Positions 51,620-61,446 of a stretch of DNA of 64,000 nt are shown here, one piece after another. A program made the position numbers and the translations under genes. The notes under the pieces are model-generated. The model was not told the DNA's origin, ran no database searches, and was given only the letters and a program-made list of their open reading frames with translations. The stretch is from Streptomyces sp. MMG1533 (GTDB lineage: Bacteria > Actinomycetota > Actinomycetes > Streptomycetales > Streptomycetaceae): assembly GCF_001279775.1 (NCBI RefSeq), contig NZ_LGDG01000074.1, forward strand, positions 1-64,000, read 5' to 3'. Every line of letters begins with the position of its first letter. Positions within the stretch are counted from its first letter, which is position 1.

Positions 51620-53740
51620 CTACGCGTCGATGCGCGACCGGTCCAACGTCGCCGCCGAGTTGGAGATGAACTCCTTGCGCGGCGCCACGTCGTTGCCCAT
51701 CAACAGGTCGAAGACCTGCTCGGCGGAGTCCAGGTCGGAGAGGTTGATCCGGCGCAGGGTCCGGTGGCGCGGGTCCATGGTGGTCTCGGCCAGCTGGTCG
51801 GCATCCATCTCGCCGAGGCCCTTGTACCGCTGGATGGAGTCCTTGTACCGGACCCCCTTGCTCTGGAACTCCAGGAGCTTGTCCCGCAGCTCACGGTCCG
51901 AGTACGTGTAGACGTATTTGTCCTGGCCCTTCTTCGGCTGGATGAGCTCGACGCGGTGCAGCGGCGGCACCGCGGCGAACACCCGACCCGCCTCGACCAT
52001 GGGTCGCATGTAACGGTGGAACAGCGTCAGGAGGAGAGTCCGGATGTGGGAGCCGTCCACATCGGCGTCGGTCATCATGATGATCTTGCCGTAACGGGCC
52101 GCGTCGATGTCGAACGTCCGGCCCGAACCGGCTCCTATGACCTGGATGATCGCGCCGCACTCGGCGTTCTTGAGCATGTCCGTCACGGATGACTTCTGGA
52201 CGTTGAGGATCTTGCCACGGATCGGCAGCAGCGCCTGGAACTCGGAGTTCCGGGCGAGCTTGGCGGTGCCGAGCGCGGAGTCTCCCTCGACGATGAACAG
52301 CTCGCTGCGCTCCACGTCGTCACTGCGGCAGTCGGCGAGCTTGGCGGGCAGCGACGAGGACTCCAGGGCCGTCTTGCGGCGCTGTGCGTCCTTGTGCTGA
52401 CGTGCGGCGATCCGCGTACGGGCGGCGGCGACGGCCTTCTCCATGACGACGCGGGCCTGGGCCGCCGCGTCCCGCTTCGTGGAGGTGAGGAACGCCTTGA
52501 GCTCACGGGAGATCACGGTGTTCACGATGCGGCGGGCCGCCGAGGTACCGAGGACCTCCTTGGTCTGCCCCTCGAACTGCGGCTCCGCGAGACGGACCGT
52601 GACGACCGCGGTGAGGCCCTCCAGGGCGTCGTCCTTGACGATGTCGTCCTCAGCGACGCGCAGCAGCTTCTTGGTGCGGAGCACCTCGTTCATCGTCTTG
52701 GCGACGGCCTGCTCGAAGCCCGCGACATGGGTGCCGCCCTTGGGGGTGGCGATGATGTTGACGAACGACTTCAGGGTCGTGTCGTAGCCGGTCCCCCAGC
52801 GCAGTGCGACATCCACGCCGAGCTCACGGGTGACCTCGGTGGGCGTCATCTGACCGTGGTCGTCCAGGACGGGGACGGTCTCCTTGAAGCTGCCCTGACC
52901 GGAGAAGCGGAGGACGTCGCAGACCGGCTTGTCGGTGGCCAGGTACTCGCAGAACTCGCTGATACCCCCGTCGAAGCGGAAGGACTCCTCGCCCTTGCTG
53001 CCTCCCTCGCCCAGACCGTACTCGTCGCGGACGACGATGGTCAGGCCGGGGACCAGGAAGGCGGTCTGGCGGGCGCGCTGATGCAGGTGCTCAAGGGAGA
53101 GCTTGGCGTCCTTGAGAAAGATCTGGCGGTCGGCCCAGTACCGCACACGCGTGCCGGTACGGGTCCTGGGGATCTTTTTGGCCTTGCGCAGGCCACCCGC
53201 CTCGAACTTGGCATCCGGACCCGTAGCGGCGAAGGCTCCGGGCACACCACGCCGGAAGCTGATGGCGTGGGTGTGGCCGCTACGGTCGACCTCGACGTCC
53301 AGCCGCGCGGACAGGGCGTTCACCACGGAGGCACCGACGCCGTGCAGACCGCCGGACGCGGCGTACGAGCCGCCGCCGAACTTGCCGCCGGCGTGCAACT
53401 TGGTCATGACGACCTCGACACCGGAGAGGCCGGTCTTGGGCTCGACATCGACCGGGATGCCGCGGCCGTTGTCACGGACCTCCACCGAGCCGTCGTCGTG
53501 GAGGATCACCTCGATGTGATCACAGTAGCCCCCGAGGGCCTCGTCGACAGAGTTGTCGATGATCTCCCACAGGCAGTGCATCAGGCCCCGACTGTCGGTC
53601 GAGCCGATATACATTCCCGGGCGCTTGCGCACGGCCTCGAGCCCCTCGAGGACGAGCAGGTGCCGCGCGGTGTAGTTGGAACCGTCCCGGTCTGCTCCTG
53701 CCAGCAGAGCTGTGGACGGCACGGACGTCTCGGCGGTCAC
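51620..53740 (-). CDS. parE: DNA topoisomerase IV subunit B (GyrB/ParE family)
   Basis: 706-aa ATPase subunit. GHKL ATP-binding motifs: EIIDNSVDEALGG, DNGRGIPVD, GGLHGVGASVVNALS. The TOPRIM domain has EGDSALGTAKL and DADVDGSHIRTLLL. The C-terminal end has RYKGLGEMDADQLAETTMDP. It partners with the A subunit at 34709-37165, 14 kb away, not next to it. GTG start behind GAGGAGCG. Separate from the oriC gyrBA pair expected elsewhere. Confidence 0.93.
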   Translation of the reverse strand: MTAETSVPSTALLAGADRDGSNYTARHLLVLEGLEAVRKRPGMYIGSTDSRGLMHCLWEIIDNSVDEALGGYCDHIEVILHDDGSVEVRDNGRGIPVDVEPKTGLSGVEVVMTKLHAGGKFGGGSYAASGGLHGVGASVVNALSARLDVEVDRSGHTHAISFRRGVPGAFAATGPDAKFEAGGLRKAKKIPRTRTGTRVRYWADRQIFLKDAKLSLEHLHQRARQTAFLVPGLTIVVRDEYGLGEGGSKGEESFRFDGGISEFCEYLATDKPVCDVLRFSGQGSFKETVPVLDDHGQMTPTEVTRELGVDVALRWGTGYDTTLKSFVNIIATPKGGTHVAGFEQAVAKTMNEVLRTKKLLRVAEDDIVKDDALEGLTAVVTVRLAEPQFEGQTKEVLGTSAARRIVNTVISRELKAFLTSTKRDAAAQARVVMEKAVAAARTRIAARQHKDAQRRKTALESSSLPAKLADCRSDDVERSELFIVEGDSALGTAKLARNSEFQALLPIRGKILNVQKSSVTDMLKNAECGAIIQVIGAGSGRTFDIDAARYGKIIMMTDADVDGSHIRTLLLTLFHRYMRPMVEAGRVFAAVPPLHRVELIQPKKGQDKYVYTYSDRELRDKLLEFQSKGVRYKDSIQRYKGLGEMDADQLAETTMDPRHRTLRRINLSDLDSAEQVFDLLMGNDVAPRKEFISNSAATLDRSRIDA

Positions 53741-54179
53741 GCGGTTCGCTCCTCGCTGAATTTCAGGTGGGGCCCTTCTGGGTAAGGGCGCGGCTTGGGT
53801 TGCCGCTCAGAGGGTACCGAGGCCTGGTAGAGCCGATGTAACGCCACCCTCGTATGAACTCACACTAGTCCAGGGTCGCATGCATGTTCGATCCCTCGAT
53901 GGAGTGAAGTACATATCACGTTCCCTTCCAGGCATGAACCATTTAGGCTCCGGGCACGTCCTCATGAACAACCGGCAACCCAGCCGGGAGGACCGACACC
54001 GACCGACAGCGCGAACCCGTACGCATCGAAGACACGCAATACGGCACATTCGCCGCCAACCGGCAGCAGACAGCCGCCTCGGAGAGATTTTTCGAGGAAA
54101 AGCCCCGAGCGGGAACGTTTTCGGGCTGGTTGGATGTTGACCCTGGTACGACAGCTCGTCGAGCTAGAGAAGAGGCGAC
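53741..54179. other. Divergent region between parE and DUF7455 gene
   Basis: 439 bases without a gene. Contains TTGACC (54138) and the palindrome AGCTCG-T-CGAGCT (54153-54165) shortly before the DUF7455 start; the AT-richer part at 53870-53950 may carry the parE promoter. Nothing conclusive. Confidence 0.4.
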
Positions 54180-54410
54180 GTGACTACTGTTCTGACCCCC
54201 GCGAGCCCGCTGACGGCCGCTGACCGCTGCGACCGCTGCGGCGCCCAGGCGTACGTGCGCGTCGTTCTGCTCAGCGGCGGAGAACTGCTCTTCTGCGCCC
54301 ACCATGGTCGCAAGTTCGAGCCGGAACTCAAGAAGATCGCCGCTGAGATACAGGACGAGACGGAGCGACTCACGGCCGCTCCTGCATCCGCCTCCGAAGA
54401 AGAGCGCTGA
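54180..54410 (+). CDS. DUF7455 family zinc-ribbon protein
   Basis: 76-aa protein. Metal-site residues CDRCGAQ and LFCAHHGRKF suggest one zinc ion; the C-terminal half is an acidic helix (LKKIAAEIQDETERL). It occurs next to hrdB or parE in many Actinobacteria; function unknown. GTG start with GAAGAGG upstream; a very strong hairpin follows. Confidence 0.88.
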   Translation: MTTVLTPASPLTAADRCDRCGAQAYVRVVLLSGGELLFCAHHGRKFEPELKKIAAEIQDETERLTAAPASASEEER

Positions 54411-54450
54411 CACTCGCGTCCACGACGAGCCAGCACCGGCACAGGCCGGC

Positions 54451-54490
54451 CAAGGGCGGCTGCCCCTGCTCCCAGGGGCAGCCGCCCTTG
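54451..54490. terminator. Bidirectional hairpin terminator
   Basis: 18-bp perfect stem CAAGGGCGGCTGCCCCTG / CAGGGGCAGCCGCCCTTG with a CTCC loop between the convergent DUF7455 and protease genes. Confidence 0.93.
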
Positions 54491-54519
54491 CTCGTGCCCA
54501 GCGCGGCCCTCAGCCGCCG

Positions 54520-55377
54520 TCAGACACCCGTACGCGGCACTCCGGCCCCGCCACGCCAGTCCAGCGCCCGCATGACGTCGGAGACGCGCGTGTAGACACC
54601 GGGGCTGCCCGCACGACCGCAGCCGCTCCCCCAGGACACCAGCCCGATCAGCTCCCCCTGGGCGACCAGCGGCCCGCCGCTGTCTCCCTGGCAGGCGTCG
54701 GGCCCGCCCTCCGCCTCCCCGGCGCACAGCATGGCGTCGGCGACGTACCTACCGTCGGCACTGCCCGGATACGCCTCCTCGCACAGAGCGTCCGGGAGGA
54801 CACGTACTCGTGCCGCCCACAGGCTGTGCGCATAATCACCGGCGCCCGTGACGTCACCCCAGCCGTACACCATGGCACTCGCCCCCGGTCCGTATGCCGG
54901 ATCATCGGCAGCCGCCATCTTGACGACCGAGTCCTGTGACAGCGGCTCGGCGAGACTGAGCACGGCAAAGTCCCCCGCGTTGCTCGCCTGGTCGTAGTCC
55001 GGGTTCACCCAGGTGTCCCGTACGCGGATCTCGCGGCCCTGGTCCGAGCGAAGGTCCGTTCGGCCCGCGATCACCTTGAGGTCACCGATGCGGTCCGGCG
55101 GGGCGCCCAGGACGTCCTCGCCCAGACAATGGGCCGCGGTGAGCACGGTGGTCCGGCCGACCGCCACACCGCCACAGAACTGTCCTGCCCGCGTACCCCC
55201 GAACCGGTCACGGCTGGCCAACGCCACCGTCCACGGACTCTCGGACACGTCGACGGGGAAGCCGCCGACGACGATGCTGTCGGCGGCCACGGGGGCGGCG
55301 GACACCAGTGGTATGGCTGCCGCCGCGGCCGCCAGAACCAGCGGCCGGGCCAGCGCCCGGGCAATGCGACACCGCAT
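54520..55377 (-). CDS. Secreted trypsin-like serine protease (S1 family)
   Basis: 285-aa protease. A signal peptide ([20 protein letters not shown]) is cut near residue 32, then IVVGG starts the chymotrypsin fold. Triad: His83 (TAAHC), Asp136 (AGDFAVL), Ser233 (GDSGGP). Asp227, six residues before the Ser, sets trypsin-like cleavage after Arg/Lys. Six Cys allow disulfides (68/84, 199/218 and 229/near GSGCG). Exported; may act in mycelial protein turnover. No neighbour suggests a special target. Confidence 0.92.
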   Translation of the reverse strand: MRCRIARALARPLVLAAAAAAIPLVSAAPVAADSIVVGGFPVDVSESPWTVALASRDRFGGTRAGQFCGGVAVGRTTVLTAAHCLGEDVLGAPPDRIGDLKVIAGRTDLRSDQGREIRVRDTWVNPDYDQASNAGDFAVLSLAEPLSQDSVVKMAAADDPAYGPGASAMVYGWGDVTGAGDYAHSLWAARVRVLPDALCEEAYPGSADGRYVADAMLCAGEAEGGPDACQGDSGGPLVAQGELIGLVSWGSGCGRAGSPGVYTRVSDVMRALDWRGGAGVPRTGV

Positions 55378-55444
55378 GCCTGCTCCTCACTCCGGGGTGT
55401 TGATCGGACACCCAGAGTCATGCAGAGCATCGTGGCCCGCAGCA

Positions 55445-55481
55445 CGAAGGCCCGGATCCCTCTCGGTGATCCGGGCCTTCG
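55445..55481 (-). terminator. Hairpin terminator after hrdB
   Basis: 14-bp stem CGAAGGCCCGGATC / GATCCGGGCCTTCG with a 9-base loop, 18 bases past the hrdB stop. Confidence 0.9.
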
Positions 55482-55499
55482 ATGTCTTACAGCCGCGAC

Positions 55500-57038
<1,539 letters not shown>

Positions 57039-57468
57039 GAACAACCTCTCGGAACGTTGGAAAACGGCTTCCGGCCCCGTCCACGGCGGACAGGAGCCGA
57101 CCACCGGCCTTGGAGATGGGCCGACGGCGCGGGCGGGGGCCGGGAAGATGCACAGCGCCTTTGACGGCGTCCGTATTCCCTCCGCGGCTGTCACCTCTTA
57201 GGTCATCGCGCTGTCTCCACGAGTGTTACGCCCAATCTGCGTGGCCCGAGTCACACCCCGTAAGCTCTCAAAAACGGTCAGACACGGGCAGAGGAGGTCA
57301 GTCGCAGCCTCGACCTGGGCACTCCGGCGGGCTCAAGGCCACGTCGCGCCGTCGGACCCCGCAGAATCCCCTGAGGATCCTGCGGGGTCCGACGGGGGGC
57401 GGTTCGCCGGCCGGGCGATGCCATAGGAGGGGGAAGGCACCGCCGACCGCGCCGCCCGCGGTGCCCGG
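57039..57468. other. Region between hrdB and whiH (hrdB promoter, whiH terminator)
   Basis: 430 bases with no gene. Contains the hrdB upstream region and the whiH terminator hairpin at 57351-57393. The hrdB reading frame stays open upstream to 57194, but this part is not conserved. Confidence 0.5.
57351..57393 (-). terminator. Hairpin terminator after whiH
   Basis: Stem GTCGGACCCCGCAG / CTGCGGGGTCCGAC with further pairing (ATCC/GGAT) inside. Confidence 0.88.
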
Positions 57469-58356
57469 TCAGTGCTCCCGCGGGGCGGGCACCACGCGCT
57501 CCACCTCGGGATGGACGGTGAGAAGTTGGCGCATGGCCGTCTCGGCCGCGGTGCCGTCGCCGGTCGCGAGGGCGTCGGCGATCCGGCCGTGATGCGCCAG
57601 CGAGGTCTCGTTCGGGCGGTCACAGCCGGTGACCGGGCTGCCCGAGACCTGAAGGGCGGCCGACACGATCCCGGAAAGGTGCTCCAGCATGCGGTTGCCC
57701 GCGAGCTGAATGAGCAGGGAGTGGAACTCGGCGTCGGCGCGGGAGAAGGTGAGCGCGTCGCCCTGACCCATGGCATGGCCCATGATATCGACCATGTCGG
57801 CGAGCCGCTGCTGGACGCCCTCGCGCCCGTGCCCGGCGGCGAGGCGGGCGGCGAGCGGCTCGATCGTCCAGCGCAGTTCGCTCAGCTCGCGGCGCTGGTC
57901 GTCGCGCTGCGGGCCGAAGGCCCTCCACTCGATGATGTCCGGATCGAGGAGGTTCCAGTCGCTGACGGGGCGCACGCGCGTGCCCACGTTCGGGCGGGCA
58001 CTGACCAGGCCCTTGGCCTCCAGTACACGGAGGGACTCACGGACGACGGTGCGGGAGACCTCGAATCGCTGGCCGATCTCCTCGGGCACCAGCGGGCGGT
58101 CGGCGCCCAGGTCGCCGGAGACGATCATCTGGCCAAGCTGCTGAACGAGTTGGCCGTGCAGCCCGCGCCCGCGGTTGCCTGCGGCGCGTCGGCCCACGCG
58201 GCCCAGCTCCTGGTCCGCGCCGTCCCAGGAGGGGGCGCCGACGCGGTCGGCGGCCGGCGGCTCGGCGTAGGGGTAGCGGTCGAGTTCGCCCGGGCCGGCG
58301 AGACCGGAGTCTGCGGAGCGGGCGGCGGTCATCATGGTGTGCGCAAGGGTACTCAC
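57469..58356 (-). CDS. whiH: WhiH sporulation regulator (GntR family)
   Basis: 295-aa developmental regulator. A non-conserved N-terminus of about 60 residues precedes the GntR winged helix (GLHGQLVQQLGQMIVSGDLG; EIGQRFEVSRTVVRESLRVL) and a C-terminal FCD ligand domain. WhiH is made under sigma-WhiG control and acts in sporulation septation and chromosome condensation, also regulating itself. Neighbour of hrdB as in S. coelicolor. GTG at 58356 with AAGGA upstream; an ATG 8 codons later is an alternative. Confidence 0.92.
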   Translation of the reverse strand: MSTLAHTMMTAARSADSGLAGPGELDRYPYAEPPAADRVGAPSWDGADQELGRVGRRAAGNRGRGLHGQLVQQLGQMIVSGDLGADRPLVPEEIGQRFEVSRTVVRESLRVLEAKGLVSARPNVGTRVRPVSDWNLLDPDIIEWRAFGPQRDDQRRELSELRWTIEPLAARLAAGHGREGVQQRLADMVDIMGHAMGQGDALTFSRADAEFHSLLIQLAGNRMLEHLSGIVSAALQVSGSPVTGCDRPNETSLAHHGRIADALATGDGTAAETAMRQLLTVHPEVERVVPAPREH

Positions 58357-58416
58357 GGATCCTTTGTCGGCGCCGTCTCCAACTCCCTTGAGGTCTTTGG
58401 TGAAAAGCACACGAAA

Positions 58417-58432
58417 GGGTGATCGCTCACCC
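58417..58432. promoter_or_regulatory. Inverted repeat in whiH leader, candidate operator
   Basis: GGGTGA-N4-TCACCC, 60 bases upstream of the whiH start and just downstream of the putative promoter. Fits an autoregulatory WhiH or a BldD-like site; not decided by sequence. Confidence 0.5.
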
Positions 58433-58448
58433 CGTCGCAATTGACGCC

Positions 58449-58456
58449 TTATCGGA
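58449..58456 (-). promoter_or_regulatory. Putative sigma-WhiG -10 element of whiH
   Basis: Minus strand TCCGATAA matches 7 of 8 bases of the WhiG -10 consensus GCCGATAA. The -35 (GAAA in place of TAAA) is closer (11 bases) than the usual 15, so the match is partial. About 90 bases before the whiH start. Confidence 0.45.
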
Positions 58457-58518
58457 AAGAAATGGGCTTTCCCCGGGGAGTTGTGCGCAGGGCGGAACGG
58501 TAAGGGCCCGGACGGTCG

Positions 58519-60387
58519 TCATCGGACCCTGCTACGCAGGGTCGTGAGCAGATATGCGCAGAGCAGCGCGGTCAGCGACAACGTGAGCGCTCCGCCGACA
58601 GGTTGGACGAGGACACGTACGACCGCCAACAGATAGCGCTCTCCGCCGAAGGGCCATTGCAGCAGGAACACCTCACGCAGCCGCGCGGGGAATCCGGCCG
58701 CCGCCCGTACGGACGCCCCCTCCAAGGCCTTGTGTACGAGAGGTACGACGAGAACCGGGACGGCGACCACCGCAGCAAGTCCGGCCGTGGTGGACCGGAA
58801 GATTCCCGCGGCCAGCACACCGGCCCACGCACACCCGACCACGAGCCCGATCCAACTGGCGCCCATCGACAACCAGTCGGCCGGAACTTCCGTGAGCTCC
58901 CGTCCGTAGACGAGGTAGAGCACTTCGGCGTCGCAGCCCACCGTGAGGAAGGCCAGCAGCAAAGCGGTGGCCGCGGCGACCAGGAGTTTCGCGGCGAGCA
59001 GCCCCAGCCGACGGGGGACCGTGCCGCGGTCCGCCGCCAGGGCGGGGTGGCGGAACTCGTCACCGAAGGCGAGCGCCCCGAGCAGCCCTGCGCCGAGCGC
59101 CGCGGGCGGCAGCGGGAGTTCCCGCGGCCATGCGGCCAGCAGACGTGGCTGCGGGGTGTGTCCGACACGTGCCAGGACTACGGCGGTGAGTGCGGAGGTG
59201 ACAAGGACCGTGGCGCCGGTGAGGAACCCGGTCCCGACCCCGGCGGCGCGACGCAGTTCGTAGCGCAGCGGCCGCAAAGGGCTGGGCGCGGGACGGACCG
59301 AGATGGGGGGCGGGAGGGGGGACAGTGGATCGATGGCTTTGAGAGCTTCGGCGGAGCGAGCAGTGGTTTGAGGGCGCTCTTCTCCGTCGCCCCCACTGGT
59401 GTGCGCTCCCGCTGGACCCGACACCTGCGGCAGGCCTGATTCCCGCTCCACACCGTCCGGCTCGGTCCCGCCGGACACGTGGGACTCGTCCGAGGGAGCC
59501 GACACTGCGCCCGGACCCATGTCCCCGATCTCGTCGGCGAGTTGATGGACGAGGACGCCGTGCCGGAAGGCTGTCTCGCCGACGTCGGCACATGTACTGC
59601 CGTACACGGACAGACGATTCCCGCCCTCCCGCACGACTTCGACGGAGCGTTGGGCGGTGCGGGCCTCCTTGGCGAGCAAGGCCGCGAGGCGGGCGGCGTG
59701 AGGGCTGCGCACGGCGACCCGGGGGCGCAGCCGGGTGCGAGCGAACTCGGCGGCCTCCTGGTCGGCGACGAGTCTGCCCGCGTCGAGCGTGACCACCCGG
59801 TCGGCGGCGCGCGCCGCCTCCTTGGGGTCGGCCGTGGTGAACAGGACCGTGCCCCCCTGAGCGGCGTGCGCCCGTAGCGTGCCGTACAGCCACTGGCTCT
59901 CGCGGGCGGAGAGGCCGTCGGCGGGGTCGTCGAGCAGGAGGGTGTGTGGGTCGGACAGCAGGGCGCAGGCCAGTCCGAGACGGCGGTCCATGCCACGCGA
60001 GAGGGTGCCGAGCCGTTCGTCCCGTAGGCTGACGAGGCCGACCACCTCGAGGACTTCGTCGGCACGCCGGACCGGGACGCCCGCCGCGGCGCACAGCATG
60101 CGCAGGTGACCGCGCACGGTGCGGGCGGGATGGCCCGGCACGTCCCCCAGGAGCACGCCGACTTCGCGCGAGGGGTGCGCGATGCGGTGCAGGGGGCGGC
60201 CTCTGAAGTAGGTGATGCCGCGGCCCTGTTGGAGTTCGAGCATCAGCCTGAGCGACGTCGTCTTGCCCGCGCCCGCCGCTCCGAGGAGCGCGGTGACACA
60301 GCCCGCGCGCGCTTCGAAGGAGACGTCGTCGACTACGGGCGGAAGATCCTTGTGGGAGTTGCTGGTCAGTCCGAGGGCCTGGATCAC
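58519..60387 (-). CDS. Fused ABC transporter protein (N-terminal ATPase, C-terminal membrane domain)
   Basis: 622-aa protein. The NBD (about 1-220) has Walker A GAAGAGKTT (36-44), signature LSRGMDRRLG and a Walker B LLLDDPADG where the catalytic Glu is replaced by Asp. A disordered acidic linker follows (about 270-370), then a membrane part with about six helices (380-615). Order NBD-TMD is reverse of classical exporters and matches ABC-2-like actinobacterial proteins. Substrate unknown. The GTG at 60387 is preferred; a TTG three codons earlier is possible. A 12-base palindrome touches its promoter region. Confidence 0.82.
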   Translation of the reverse strand: MIQALGLTSNSHKDLPPVVDDVSFEARAGCVTALLGAAGAGKTTSLRLMLELQQGRGITYFRGRPLHRIAHPSREVGVLLGDVPGHPARTVRGHLRMLCAAAGVPVRRADEVLEVVGLVSLRDERLGTLSRGMDRRLGLACALLSDPHTLLLDDPADGLSARESQWLYGTLRAHAAQGGTVLFTTADPKEAARAADRVVTLDAGRLVADQEAAEFARTRLRPRVAVRSPHAARLAALLAKEARTAQRSVEVVREGGNRLSVYGSTCADVGETAFRHGVLVHQLADEIGDMGPGAVSAPSDESHVSGGTEPDGVERESGLPQVSGPAGAHTSGGDGEERPQTTARSAEALKAIDPLSPLPPPISVRPAPSPLRPLRYELRRAAGVGTGFLTGATVLVTSALTAVVLARVGHTPQPRLLAAWPRELPLPPAALGAGLLGALAFGDEFRHPALAADRGTVPRRLGLLAAKLLVAAATALLLAFLTVGCDAEVLYLVYGRELTEVPADWLSMGASWIGLVVGCAWAGVLAAGIFRSTTAGLAAVVAVPVLVVPLVHKALEGASVRAAAGFPARLREVFLLQWPFGGERYLLAVVRVLVQPVGGALTLSLTALLCAYLLTTLRSRVR

Positions 60388-60397
60388 CCGTAGCAAG

Positions 60398-60409
60398 ATA
60401 GCGCGCTAT
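60398..60409. promoter_or_regulatory. Perfect palindrome before the fused ABC gene
   Basis: ATAGCGCGCTAT, perfectly symmetrical, 11 bases upstream of the GTG. Likely operator or part of the promoter (inference). Confidence 0.45.
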
Positions 60410-60557
60410 GTCCGGTTTTTCAGGCACCGCAAGGCCCGCTCCACAGTCGGCCGGTGGTCCGCCGACGGCCCCTTTTCGGATCCCTGTTCGCTGTTCGGAA
60501 CAGAGGCCGGTTCGCGGTTCAGTCACGGCCCGCCGGCCGTCGCTCCGCTCCTCGGTG

Positions 60558-61316
60558 TCACACCTCGGGGCGCAGCATCGGAGGGTTGAGCAGGGTGGCG
60601 CCGCCTGCGCGGAAGAGCTGGGCGGGACGGCCGCCCTGGCGGGTCGTCGTCCCGCCGGTGGGGACGAGGAAGCCGGGGGTGCCCGTCACCTTGCGGTGGA
60701 AATTGCGGGGGTCGAGCGCGACGCCCCACACCGCCTCGTAGACGCGGCGCAGCTCGCCGACGGTGAACTCGGGCGGGCAGAAGGCGGTGGCCAGCGACGA
60801 GTACTCGATCTTGGAGCGGGCGCGCTCCACGCCGTCCGCCAAGATCTGGGCATGGTCGAAGGCAAGCGGCGCAACCGGTTCGCCGTCACGACCGTAACCA
60901 CCCTGCTGCAGCAGTTCCTCCACAGGCGCCCAGCGTGCATTGCTGGCGTCGCCACCCGCACGGGGAGCCGGCAGATCGGGGGCGAGGGCGAGGTGGGCAA
61001 CGCTGACCACGCGCATCCGGGGATCGCGCTTGGGGTCGCCGTAGGTCGCGAGCTGTTCCAGATGTGCGCCGTTGTCCTGCACGGGGACGGCCGGGTCGTG
61101 CGCGCGCAGCCCGGTCTCCTCGGCCAGCTCTCGAGCCGCGGCCTGGGCCAGATCCTCGTCGGCCCGTACGAAGCCGCCGGGAAGCGCCCAGCGCCCCTGA
61201 AACGGCGGCTCACCCCTGCGTACCGCCAACGCACACAGGGCATGGCGACGCACGGTCAGCACGACCAGGTCCACGGTGACGGCGAAGGGCGGAAAGGCTG
61301 ACGGGTCGTAGGGCAT
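60558..61316 (-). CDS. NUDIX hydrolase with C-terminal winged helix (NrtR-like)
   Basis: 252-aa protein. The NUDIX domain (about 12-150) keeps most of the box: GGFVRADEDLAQAAARELAEETGL. The C-terminal part (about 165-250) is a winged helix (LATAFCPPEFTVGELRRVYE; NFHRKVTGTPGFLVPTG) as in NrtR regulators, which sense ADP-ribose and control NAD or sugar genes. The NUDIX box REx2EE is intact, so hydrolysis is possible, unlike in strict regulators. An imperfect inverted repeat lies right upstream, consistent with autoregulation. Confidence 0.88.
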   Translation of the reverse strand: MPYDPSAFPPFAVTVDLVVLTVRRHALCALAVRRGEPPFQGRWALPGGFVRADEDLAQAAARELAEETGLRAHDPAVPVQDNGAHLEQLATYGDPKRDPRMRVVSVAHLALAPDLPAPRAGGDASNARWAPVEELLQQGGYGRDGEPVAPLAFDHAQILADGVERARSKIEYSSLATAFCPPEFTVGELRRVYEAVWGVALDPRNFHRKVTGTPGFLVPTGGTTTRQGGRPAQLFRAGGATLLNPPMLRPEV

Positions 61317-61326
61317 GCGGCGATCA

Positions 61327-61347
61327 TAGTCGTCTGCTTGACGATAA
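61327..61347. promoter_or_regulatory. Inverted repeat upstream of the NUDIX-HTH gene
   Basis: TAGTCGTC-TGCTT-GACGATAA; the inner TCGTC/GACGA arms pair perfectly. It sits 11-31 bases before the ATG. Confidence 0.5.
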
Positions 61348-61446
61348 ACACTCCCTTCGTCGGCCGCATCGGCGGCTGGTCCGCTTCGGTCCGGCCGGCA
61401 TTCAGGAGGTGCTCCCACCTCTCGTCCGCCGGCATGTCGTACGAGG

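Noticed and set aside
51134..51669. Protein-coding gene across the tandem repeats
   Set aside because: Frames stay open only because the 35-bp units are free of stops; no ribosome site and no conserved residues.
57039..57194. 52-residue N-terminal extension of HrdB
   Set aside because: The frame is open, but the known family start ([12 protein letters not shown]) with a good ribosome site is at 57038.
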